Below, piece by piece: positions 13,032 through 23,080 of a DNA stretch of 64,000 nt. Every line of letters begins with the position of its first letter. The stretch's first letter is position 1. Origin of the DNA: Telopea speciosissima (taxonomy: Eukaryota > Streptophyta > Magnoliopsida > Proteales > Proteaceae). The stretch lies in contig NC_057925.1 of assembly GCF_018873765.1 (NCBI RefSeq), forward strand, positions 6,211,568 through 6,275,567, read 5' to 3'. The position numbers and the translations under genes are program-made. Below the pieces are notes generated by a model. That model saw nothing but the letters and a program-made list of their open reading frames with translations, was not told where the DNA came from and did not search any database.

Positions 13032-13145
13032 GGTTGTGTTTGGTATGCATTCTAGGCCAATTTTGCATTCTAATTAGACAATAAAAACAATTATTTTTAT
13101 CATTCAGAATGCGTAACCGACCTAGAATGCATACCAAATGCAGCC
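13032..13145. mobile_element. Tourist/PIF-Harbinger-like MITE
   Basis: A 114-bp element with terminal inverted repeats GGTTGTGTTTGGTATGCATT and GGCTGCATTTGGTATGCATT (right end in reverse complement). It is flanked by TTA on both sides (13029-13031 and 13146-13148). A TTA/TAA target duplication with a GG-start terminus fits PIF/Harbinger-derived Tourist elements. Confidence 0.8.
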
Positions 13146-13148
13146 TTA

Positions 13149-14113
13149 ATATACCCTAAAAAAGGATTACTTAGGTTAGGCTAGTATTGGTTGGAAATGG
13201 TTCTAGTTCAAGTGGAGAAGGAACAAGTTTTTCTGTGACTAGAATGATGTCAAATTAAACTCAAATTTTGAGTCGAGTTCAGTAAGTGGTTGGATCGCAT
13301 TAGGCGAAAAAATGTGAATACCTATAAAGTTTCGATCCAATCTAATTTTAAAATTGACAAGGGTTCACAAGGATTGGGGCCATAATTACTAATTGTAGAT
13401 AAGGATGTCAGTCCGTTGATTCGGTCTGGTTTTGATCAGGCTGAATCAGTTTCAGTTTGTTACTGGACCAACCTAAAACAAAACCATTGAAAAAGATTTT
13501 GGTTTTGGTTCAGTTTCTTATTGAATTTTTTCATTATCGGTTTGTTATTGGGCTACTATCGAGTTCAGTCCGGTCGGGTTTCAGGTGTACATGTGTACAT
13601 AAGGAACTTAAGGGGAAAACACTGGGTTTTTTTCCAGTTTCTTATCGAATTACTATTGGTTCGATCTCATTTTTATCAGGTTTGGTCTGGTTTTTTGTGC
13701 ATTCGATTCATTTTCTATCAATTCCATAAAATCCCAACAAGCTGAAACCGAACAAATAAGGGTTTGCTCAGTCTGAGGTGAACTGGCCTGTTTCGATTGG
13801 TCCAACTAGAGACAATGTTGATGTAGTGTTGAATCAGTTCTCTACTGGTTCAAAAATGAACCAAATATTGAACCATTAAGCATGACCCTTTAATTTGGAA
13901 CTTGCCATCAAAGCCATAGATACCAATAACTGGATCCATGACCCAAACCCTTTATTTCGAAGTCCGTGTTGCATGGCGAGGTGGAAATTAACACCCTAGC
14001 TAGTAGAAACTAGAAACCCCATTATGATCAGATCAGGTGTGCCAACAAGGTGTACATGAAAAACAAAGTACAAAGTTTTACACATTTTAGTGTCTTTCAT
14101 AATAAAAGAATGG
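13149..14113. other. Intergenic, degenerate repeats
   Basis: No gene. About 13400-13860 is rich in GGTTTGGT/TCGGTTTC words typical of a decayed hAT-like family; no clear termini were found. Confidence 0.35.
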
Positions 14114-14239
14114 GTTGATGTTTTTTGTGTCGCAGCACAACCTACGCCCAAATACATGGGCCTGCCATGTAAGGGGTAAGGTGATCATTTTGCTCACCCC
14201 CATGTATCTGAACGTTCTGATCCAAAGAACATTTGGCCT
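14114..14239. mobile_element. MITE of the GTTCTCTGTGCCG family, decayed
   Basis: Retains the family layout: a left arm with GTCGCAGCACAACCTACGCC, a central GGTGATCATTTTGC, CACCCCCATGTATC, and a right arm with AAAGAACATTT. The right arm has lost much of its inverted repeat. Confidence 0.6.
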
Positions 14240-14550
14240 AAAAGAATAATGACAATTCTCAACTCGACCAGGCCGACCCACGAACCTTATTGTCAAAGTA
14301 GTTCTGGAGTTTTGCCTTTTTTGGGGTCCATTGGCTCCATCAGCCGCTATCAGCCGCTATCACACAGTACGCTGCCTAATTCAGCAGGGTCCGTAACCCT
14401 ATGAGCATTATTAGGCAAAAAGTTTTATGGAAAGATACATCTATGATGTAAAGATGTCTACTTAAATTGCCCCCCCCCTGGATATTTCTAGTAACAAATC
14501 TAGATTCAATCATGAAGGCAGTTTACCAAAAAGAAAAACAAAAAAATGGG

Positions 14551-14711
14551 GTGATGTTCTCTCTTAGGGAGCGCATGGGGTGCAGGCTACGCCCAAACAC
14601 ATGGGATGGGACGGGACAGCCATTTTGATCATTTAGAGGGCAGGTCGATCATTTTGCCCACCCCCTCTGTTTGGCTACATCTTGCATCCATAGTGCAGAG
14701 AGCATTTTCCC
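14551..14711. mobile_element. MITE of the GTTCTCTGTGCCG family, decayed
   Basis: Starts GGTGATGTTCTCTC, contains CAGGCTACGCCCAAACACAT and CATTTTGCCCACCCCC, and ends TGCAGAGAGCATTTTCCC. The internal sequence has rearranged relative to intact copies at 27499 and 35053. Confidence 0.6.
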
Positions 14712-14743
14712 AAAAAATATATATGAAGGTAGTTATTAGTTAG

Positions 14744-15270
14744 GATCAATGATCTTTGTGCCGTAGCTAGGGATGTAAATGGATAACCGAAATCTGAATC
14801 TGAATCCGCATCCATATCCATTTAGGGACATCCGTATTCGTTTAGGGATATCCGGACAAAAATCCGCCTAAAATAAATTCTGAATACTTAATAATAAAAA
14901 ATTAAGTAAATAATGATTTTGAGGGTTTTTGAAGATTCAACGGGTTTTTGAATATAATGAAAAGCAAATCATGATCTAAGATATATGAATTGAGAGTGAA
15001 TTGTATCCACTAGGTGGAGAAAGGTCCAGGTTACACAAGGCACAGATGTAAACAGATGGTCAAAAATCTGAATCTGATCTGCATCCGAATCCATTTAGAG
15101 GTATCTGTATTCGACCATGGAATATCCGGATCTGATCACATCCATTTACATCACTATTCGCAGCACAGGCTACACTTAGACACATGGGGGACGGTATTTT
15201 CGTTATTTAGGGGCAAGGTTTCATTTTGCCCACCCCCATGTGTCTAGGTGTAGCACAGAGAAAATTTGGC
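14744..15270. mobile_element. MITE of the GTTCTCTGTGCCG family, split by a nested insertion
   Basis: The left arm (ATGATCTTTGTGCCGTAGC) ends at 14767. The rest of the element resumes at 15157 with CGCAGCACAGGCTACACTTA and ends TGTAGCACAGAGAAAATTTG. The interruption is the hAT-like element at 14768-15156, so this MITE is the older of the two. Confidence 0.65.
14768..15156. mobile_element. hAT-like non-autonomous element, 389 bp, nested
   Basis: The terminal inverted repeats are TAGGGATGTAAATGGAT (left) and TAGTGATGTAAATGGAT (right, reverse complement). The 8-bp flanks GCCGTAGC (14760-14767) and TTCGCAGC (15157-15164) match at 5 of 8 positions, consistent with an aged hAT 8-bp duplication. It sits inside an older MITE. 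Confidence 0.65.
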
Positions 15271-15773
15271 TTATTAATTATTACCCAAAACAAAATCGTA
15301 AAGGTAGTTTTCCGTCACCCACTATCAACCAAGGAATTTAGATGGTGGGGAGAAGTTATCAGTTAACAACGGGAGGGTATATTATAAACATTGTACATCA
15401 GGCAGTTACCCTAGATGAATGTACGTTTCTTTACCCTACAGTGCACAAAAACTTTTGACTTCAATCATACTCTTTATTGCCTTATCGGGATGCATCTTTT
15501 CAATTGTAAGTCATGGTTTTAGGTATCAATATCAGTATCGATATCGGTATCAGATCAGCCACGATCGATAATATCAACAATATTAGAACAAGGGAGGATA
15601 ATCCGGGCAAAAAAGCATAGATATCAGATATTTTTTAGGAGTAAAACAGTCTGATCCAACCTGACATGACTGATACGTATCGATATCATTATTGATTTCA
15701 AAACTGATCAATACCCTCTTAATAGAAAGCTTTATTTTGCCACTTTGCAATCTTCACTCACTTGACATAATAG

Positions 15774-16404
15774 TAGGGGTCTCAATATCCAATCCGAATC
15801 GATGAAACCGGCCCGAACCAGCCCGAATGAGGCCGGACCACACCGGACCGAACTCTTAATGGTTCGGTTTGGTTCGTGGATCCAAAAAGGCAAACGGTTT
15901 GGTTTGGTTTGGGCTACCCTGATGGTGCACCGGTAGCCCGAACCGTTAGGCTCGAATCCAAATCAAACCGACCTAACCCGATAAATGAGTAAATCAGTAA
16001 ATGCCTAATGCACCATTGCCCCCTAAATGTGTTGTGATAGTTTCTCACTTTATCTCATATCCTTTGTTGGTGATTACCCAACCAATTGTATCCATAGGCC
16101 ATAGGACATAGGATACAAAGATGCATTGTATTTGAAATATTTTATGTAGTTAAAAGAGAAAGAGAAGAAAAATTAGCACTAATCGGACCTTACTAGTTTT
16201 ATAAAATCGATACCAAACCAAATCCAAACCGATATCAACCCGTTATCATAAATTGAAACCGACACAAAATCAAACCGTATCGAAACCGAAACAGCACCGA
16301 AACCGAATATTTTTTAATGATTTGGTTTCGATTTCTATAAAAATCACACCGAAATTGAAAAACCTGAACCGAAACTGGCCCGAACCAGCCCGTTGACACC
16401 CCTA
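15774..16404. mobile_element. hAT-like non-autonomous element, 631 bp
   Basis: Starts TAGGGGTCTCAAT and ends GTTGACACCCCTA, giving short terminal inverted repeats. The flanks are the perfect 8-bp duplication CATAATAG (15766-15773 and 16405-16412). The interior is rich in CCGAACC/GGTTCGG words and carries no transposase frame. Confidence 0.8.
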
Positions 16405-16412
16405 CATAATAG

Positions 16413-18180
16413 TATGGGAGAAAGGTTTCCATCATTCATCGACGTTGTGGTTAGACTCATAGAATAGTGAATTTCATGATTAACTCCTGCCCCTATTTAC
16501 AAAGGTCCGAATACCCTTTCTCAATCCAATCAGTTGAGGGTCAAATCCAATGAGTTAAAAGATCATCTCAATCCTTATACGAGACATTAGATTATTAGAT
16601 CTATCCACCAAATTATACAAACTTGTAAACTATTTCTTTTAAGGTTTATTTGTTTTATAAAAAAATAAAACAATTCAACCTTATCTAACATACCATGTGA
16701 CACAAACAGGTTGTCATTCATAGAACCCTTATGAACATGCTTGTCAGAAAAAAGCTGTGCCCTTTTTCTCATGCTACCCGCCTGGACCTTGTGGATTATA
16801 TGGGGATGGACCAAGACAAGCTACCCTTTTCCTGTTTAAATCGTACCCCACCCTTCCAAATGCCCAATTACCACCCTCAATTCCTTGACATAAAGGGTGA
16901 GCTGATGTGGCTAATCCAAACTGTTGGATATATAAAGGACACACTTGATTGGTTGCAAGTTAAATTTCAACCTAGAACTCAAATATATGATCCACTTTGT
17001 GTTGCATTGTTTCTATATATTTGCATTATTATGATGCATTAAAGATTCCATTTTGTTTTGAGATAGATCAGATAGGACCCAAAATTTGTGGACAATGTAG
17101 ATCTTTAGGTCACTTACTCACATGTCAAGTTTCATTCTAATTCAATTTTGTCAAATGACAATACATACAGACTTTGAAAACCCAGAGCTATACAGAGAAC
17201 TCAGTAGTGGTTGGAAATAATAGGACTGCATTTCAGTAAGTTTTAATGGGAGAATGAAGGAGATTGAAGCAATTATCAACGCGAGAAACACAAATTTGGA
17301 GATCAAAGAATAGAACTTGAGCTGATATTGTGCCATATGAGCTCCTAAACCATTTTCATAAGAACCCATTTTTACTGCTGTAAACAAGTTAGGGATGAGA
17401 CTTCCTACCTTAATATACCCCCCCCGCCCCAAATGGTAAATTCATGGGTTTTCCCACTTTATTTAACATGGTACAGCCATTGTGATCAAAATATTTTCTA
17501 CTATGATCACAAGGGCTGCAGCAATAAGAGAAGAGCGATCTCTTTCATTGTTTTTGCATAAACCAATAATTCTCTTCAACATACATCAGAAAATATAGTA
17601 ATCCCCTGGAAGAGCACAGGTTTAACAGATAACAGAACAAGGTACCACTCCTTTAGCATCTAGTCTCCCAGAAGGTCTAGATGAATTTTTCAGGGGACTT
17701 CTAACTGTTACCATAAAATGCAATTGTGAAGCCCTTCTCTATTTCTTTCAGGGTGAGTTAGTTTGCCAGAGCCAACTTCAGAACCTGTTTTCATTATATG
17801 ATCACTAGTCATATCAAAAGAAAACCAAGGTGGTTGGCACAGGAAATGCAATTCAAAGCCTCTTTGTTCTTTTCTTTGTGTGTTTTCTTTGTTTTTTGGT
17901 TTTTGGAGGGGGGGGGGGGGGTCGGTCCTGGTTCCAAAACCTGATCTCATTCTCTTTAGTAAGCAACCACTAAACCTTAACCAAATTTCCTATCACTAAA
18001 TGAAGTAGGAGGAGAAAAGTGGCAATAAGATGTCACAGATATTAAATAACCTCAACGTATACTCATTTATACATTTATGTACAAGTAGTTAACCATGATA
18101 CCTGTATGCTCAAAAAGAATGAAACAGGAACAAATAATTTCCTAGGTGAAACTATACTAAAAAGAATAAAAAATGATTTT
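16413..18180. other. Intergenic, no gene seen
   Basis: AT-rich DNA with a C-run near 17420 and a G-run near 17909-17922. Open frames are short and unrecognised. The right part may hold the polyadenylation region of the minus-strand glycosyltransferase gene. Confidence 0.4.
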
Positions 18181-18440
18181 TGTTCCTTCTCACATGCATA
18201 GGTGGCAATGTGTAATCATGTATAGATGGGTACTTGCAGAAGATGTGCTTCCAAGATGCTAAGGAACCATGGTGCCCTCAAGAATGGAAGGTCTCAAGCC
18301 TCAAGCCATGGTGTTCCTTCTCACATGCATAGGTGGCATTGCGTAATCATGTATAGATGGGTACTTACAGAAGTTGTGCTTCCAAGATGCTCAGGAGCCA
18401 TGGTGCCCTCGAGAATGGAAGGTCTCAAGCCTCAAAACAT
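18181..18440. repeat. 131-bp tandem duplication just past the MSR-like stop codon
   Basis: A unit starting TGTTCCTTCTCACATGCATA occurs at 18181 and again at 18312, period 131 bp, with only a few substitutions over about 125 bp. It lies about 90-350 bp beyond the stop codon of the minus-strand gene, so it is probably in its 3' UTR. Confidence 0.75.
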
Positions 18441-18529
18441 ACAACTCATTCAAGGATGGTGTTGAGCTAAGTTTTCCAATGAAGAAAACTGTTGAATTCC
18501 AATCCCATGGGAAGCCTGTCAAAGTTGAG

Positions 18530-21500
18530 TCATGCCACAGATCTTGGGGTAGAATCAGTGCACATGCACTCAGGGACAGGATACTTTGTTACATCTCTCC
18601 CAGCCTTGCTTGTTCTGAGCTCTGGCTGCCCCAGTGAATCATGGTGCAGATCTTTTATAATCCTATTGAACTCAGAGTGTGGCAGGGAAGAATTTAAGAA
18701 ATATGGAAGCATCTGCCTTTTGTTTGGGGTTATATACTTCTTGTGCCCTGCATAGGCCCTGTGTCCCTGTTTCAACAACATATTTATAGCTGTTAGAAAT
18801 TCAAGCAAGAACTTACGATATTCTTTAATTAAAATGGAGGGCCTAATGGCTCCTCAATGCTAAATCACAGAAAAGGGTCCCAATCTTAGTATAGCCTTCC
18901 AGCAGCATATCTGAGTCATTAAAAGAAGCATTTATAAAACCCCACCATTAATCTACTTGCACATGTTCTTTAAATTGAACTATGAAGGGCTATGAAATAG
19001 AACCTTTTTAACTCAGAATTCATTTACTGTGTCAATTCAGCAAATTGATTTTGTCTACAATTTAATGATTTCATGGAGTGTTAACAATGTTAGAACAAGT
19101 GGGGATGGACGTCTAGTCACATCACTAGCAAAAGTGCAATCACTAACAAGATGGCTCAAAACTAGTAATACCTGGATAGCATGGCCCATATTCCCACCAT
19201 GAGATGGCATGAAGACATCACTGTTTTCAGAAACTATATAATCAATAGCAGCAAGAAGGGAAGCTTTGTTTGCAAATGGCTCCAATTCACCAGTCAAGGC
19301 AAGGTCATTCTTGTTGTAGAAATGAGGAAATTCTCTGGTCAAAGGTAGCAAAGCTTCTTGTCCACCCAATGGAGGGCCTCCTGCCCAATATATCCTTGCA
19401 TTTCTTGGGGCTCCAAGTGCTTTAAGCAGCCTAAACAAGAAGTAAGATAACCTTCAGATTGAAAGAAACAACATAACTTTTATAATTCTGCAATTAAAGG
19501 CTTTCAAATCCTACCTGGTAACCTCCAGTGCATTTAGAGGGCAGAGCCCTGCAAGCTTGCGATCATGGTAAGTCATGTTTGATCTTGCGGTAAGGAGCTC
19601 TGGCCTTAATTTTCTCTCATTGTGAATTATCTCATCATACTCATCTGTCAACCCAGGAAGACAGCCAGTCCTCACCCAAACATCTTTCTCCATGCGTAAA
19701 TGAAGAGCAAGGTACGGCCCCTTGCTCCGCATTCTCTCTGCTAGCTTGTTACCGAGATCTAAAATGGGTGGGGCAAACCTCAACGCATGAAACGCCACCT
19801 AACACAGCACAATATCAAATGAGAGAATGCAACATTAAGAGTCCAAACCAAACCAGAGAAAAAAAGGCAGTAACCCAGCACAAAATGAAAATACACTTTA
19901 TTAACTAATTCATCAGCATTCAGTTAAGGCTTCCAAAACAGATTGAAGTCTAAAAATGAGTTATATCAGACCAATAAATACCTTGCACCGGAGCTTCTGA
20001 AGATCAGAGGGAAGATCCTTTGAGAGTCTAGAATCCAAACCCCGTAAGAGCAAAACACCATCCCTCTTAAGCTGCAAAAGAGAAGAGAAAAAAAAAATCA
20101 ATGTCATCTTTGTGCCAATTGGCATCCACCAAAATAACTGCGATGAGCAAAGAAATTAAAGGCAATAGCTTCTAAATTAATTAACATAATTATCACTTGC
20201 CAAGACTATAAATGTCCATCACCGTGACTTGTTTGGCAAGTCATATATCGGCAACACTTTCCTGAAGGGGCTTATTCAATTAAAATCATTTAAATCAGAA
20301 AGTTATTTTAGTTTCCCCCCTTTTGTGGGTACAGATCAGTTTAAGTTCTCAGATTGATTACGGTCTAAATTTCCCACAGCTACAGATTGAGGGAAATTAA
20401 AGGGTTCTTCAAGAGATTCTAATCCACAGAAGTACAAATACTCACATCCAAAAACATTAAAACTGAGTAACTAAAAGTTAAAATGAAGTTATAAATGAAG
20501 AAACACAGCTTTATCAATCCTGAATACTCTTTCTTCTTCAAGAATTAATAAACACAAGCAAGTGTTCAAATGATTCTTCTTGAAGGCTTATTGTATTTCT
20601 TACCCGACTGAGGTAGCGTTGTCGAATCCAACGTGGAGAGACATGAAGAGGGGTCCGCTTCTCTTCCACAGGCCTTGACATCAGATGCGTCGAGGGCAAT
20701 GATGAAACTACCCGTACATCATTGCCAAGAACTCTTTTGAAGTGATCCAGATCGAAAATATCAGAAAATTCGCTGCACCCACCAAAAATTTTCGAAAGAA
20801 GATTCAATTAATTTGTCCATTCTGTATCGAAATGGCTGTAATCAAGATAACCCACCATCGCATTAAAAGTATCGAACCCAAAAAAAGGTCTCAATAAGTT
20901 TCTTAACCAGACACGATTTAAAGTTCTTAATTTCTTTTTCCATTTTTGGTCTCTGCTAGTTCAATTAATCAGTATTGCGGACACTCTGTTTTTACCTTTC
21001 ATCTCCCCAAATCACGTTCACTTGCAAGATCGGAACGACCAAAGCAGCTCCAAGAATCCGAGCAATAACAACGGCATCAATGATCTGATTCCTCTGCTGG
21101 TTCATCCCACCAGAAACCACAACCATCAGATACTTGGTCCGATCCTTCACAATCCCAGCGCTATACCGTCGATACTCCTGGCTCAAATCCAAGCAGGGAC
21201 GATAACCCAAACCGTCAAGCTGCTTCCAGAACTCTGTTTCCTCACCTTCTTCTCCATCTTCCCCAACCTCCTGAGCTTTGAATGGAAAGCCCGATGACAA
21301 AACCGATTTGCCCTTGTCGGTCAACACCTGAGCTTGACGACCCATTGAACATGGATTCGGCCAGAGAGGAAGTAAAGGATCGAGATTGAAACCCAACTTC
21401 AACATTCCTAGCAAAGAGAAGAGAAAGAGCAAGAAAACCCAGAATCTTGGGTTCCTTGAGTTGCTGAAAAACTTGCTTGCATTATTCTTTGAAGACTTCT

Positions 21501-21612
21501 TTGGCGGCGAAAGGAGGAGAGACTGAAGAGAAGAAGCCGCAAGAGAGTTGCCAATCTGAGATGGTATAGAGATGTACGAGAGCTTGCGCGAGTGGTTCTT
21601 CCATTTGGCCAT
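18530..21612 (-). CDS. GT106 O-fucosyltransferase-like, MSR type
   Basis: Type II Golgi glycosyltransferase of the plant O-fucosyltransferase/GT106 superfamily. Six exons in coding order join in frame: 21612-20996, 20772-20604, 20071-19982, 19798-19515, 19430-19172, 18766-18530. They give 551 codons, normal for the family. A short basic cytosolic tail precedes one membrane anchor at residues ~57-75 (FWVFLLFLFSLLGMLKLGF). A lumenal stem and the catalytic domain follow, with GGMNQQRNQIIDAVVIARIL, HLRMEKD near residues 325-331 (Arg in the donor-binding loop), and ENSDVFMPSHGGNMGHA. From memory, the block EKDVWVRTGCLPGL and the end DVTKYPVPECMC resemble the Arabidopsis MANNAN SYNTHESIS RELATED proteins, implicated in mannan synthesis; this subgroup call is less sure than the family. 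The start is the first ATG after a (GA)n leader. No damage was seen. Confidence 0.93.
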
Positions 21613-21640
21613 GAGAGAGAGAGAGACAGAGAGAGCGAGC
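21613..21640 (-). promoter_or_regulatory. GA-rich 5' leader of the MSR-like gene
   Basis: Immediately upstream of the ATG on the minus strand is a CT/GA microsatellite-like tract, common in plant 5' UTRs. No convincing TATA box was found farther upstream. Confidence 0.4.
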
Positions 21641-22063
21641 TCACCAGCTCAAGAAAGGAGCTTGGAGGCTCAGAAAGCTGTAAAATTAGTGTAAAAAACT
21701 GAGTACTAAAGAAGAGAGGGAACGGGTTTTAACACAGAAAAACGTTGCAGGCGGCGGGAATGCGTAGGAGAAAGACTTGATCAATTCGCAGATTCCGCGT
21801 CATAGCCATTGAATGGATGCTTTTTCTGGAAGGTTTTTTCGAATTGAATGTCTTTGGCTCTTTGCTATCGTTCTTTTTCCCATTTATATATTTTCGGAAT
21901 CCATGTTTAATAGGATTTTCAAGAAAGCCCCTGCTTCACTTGTAATTTGCAAATAGAAACTTTTGATTTTTTTGTTATTATTATTTTTTATTTGGCAAAA
22001 GATTTTTTGTTATTAGAAAATACGGTTATCGAGTACACAGTAAAATTTGAATACAAATAAGAC

Positions 22064-22252
22064 TAAAGGAAACAGAACACTACCTGGTCGTCGTGTGTGG
22101 TCTGTGGCTTCTACACCTGAACACAGGGCCACGTGAAGTAACTGTTGCATCCATGGAAAGACAGAAATACTTTAGGATGTGTTGATGTGACGTGACGCTC
22201 AATTCACGTAGCCCTGTATTTAGGTGTAGGAGCGTTCTCTTTCACTAAGAAT
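22064..22252. mobile_element. MITE-like element of the AACGCTACTTGG family
   Basis: The left end contains CAGAACACTACCTGGTCG and the right end GGAGCGTTCTCTTTCAC, with GGCCACGTGAAGTAACTG and CACGTAGCCCTGTATTTAGG forming inner inverted repeats. It is related to the better preserved 62353-62543 copy; the borders are approximate. Confidence 0.5.
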
Positions 22253-22637
22253 AATTACATATGTATCTTTACCAATCGAACATATTTGTCATATGAAAAC
22301 ACAAGGAGGTTTTTCTACGATGCGTAGGTGAGGATTTACTTGCTACACTAATGGCAGTGCAGATAATGGTATCATTTACATGATAAAGGGTGTCAATATG
22401 AATCCTACGGTCCCCACATTTCATTATGTAAGAGGATGCACGTTAAAATCTGTAGTCCAACATTGTGCCCTTCTCTATTTTCCTAAAAAACATTTAATGG
22501 GTTCACGTGAAAGATTGCTCACCCAGCCATCTTGTTGGTTTAATTTCATCCCCAACAAGTAGGAAGTAGGAAAAGTCTAAGTGGCAACAATAAAAAGAAA
22601 ACACATTAAAAACTTCACCGAATGCTTAAACAGTAGA

Positions 22638-22824
22638 GGATCATTATTGTCTCCGGTTTCCTGTCTGGTACAGTCGTTCGATTCCTCTCATAGAGGGTCA
22701 GAAATGACGACGTAACCCCCTACTTGAATACATTGTCTGAATGAGGTTAAATCGTCATTTTTGCCTCTCTATGAGAGGAACTGAACAACCGTACCAAACA
22801 AGGAACCGAACAGGAAAAAAATTC
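22638..22824. mobile_element. Mutator-like MITE, GGATC family
   Basis: A 187-bp copy starting GGATCATTATTGTCTCCGG, with inverted GGTACAGTCGTTCGATTCCTC and a mirrored copy near 22770. It is flanked by the perfect 9-bp duplication AACAGTAGA (22629-22637 and 22825-22833). Confidence 0.8.
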
Positions 22825-22854
22825 AACAGTAGAAGTATTACACCTCCCTCCAGT

Positions 22855-23080
22855 ACTAAGGGTGTCAAAATTCAGCTCAACTAGTCGGACCGAATTGAAC
22901 CCTTATTGTTTGATTTTGGGTTAAGGTTTTATGAAATTGATAGAAACTGAACCCGATAAAAAGTAGAGAACGGACTGAAGCTCCTTAGCAGTTTGGTTTC
23001 AAATTGCCCTATTAACCAGCTAAAACCAATTCAATTCAACCCAGCCGAGATCAGACTGAACTGATCGATTGATACCCATA
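22855..23080. mobile_element. Degenerate hAT-like repeat
   Basis: Starts near TAAGGGTGTCAAAATTC and ends near GATTGATACCCATA, resembling the TAGGGGTGTCAA termini of the 631-bp element. The interior is rich in AACCGG/GGACTGAA words. Target duplication was not resolved. Confidence 0.4.

Noticed and set aside
18374-18755. Plus-strand open frames over the end of the MSR-like gene
   Set aside because: They are antisense to the last coding exon and its 3' region, which has clear splicing and family motifs on the other strand.
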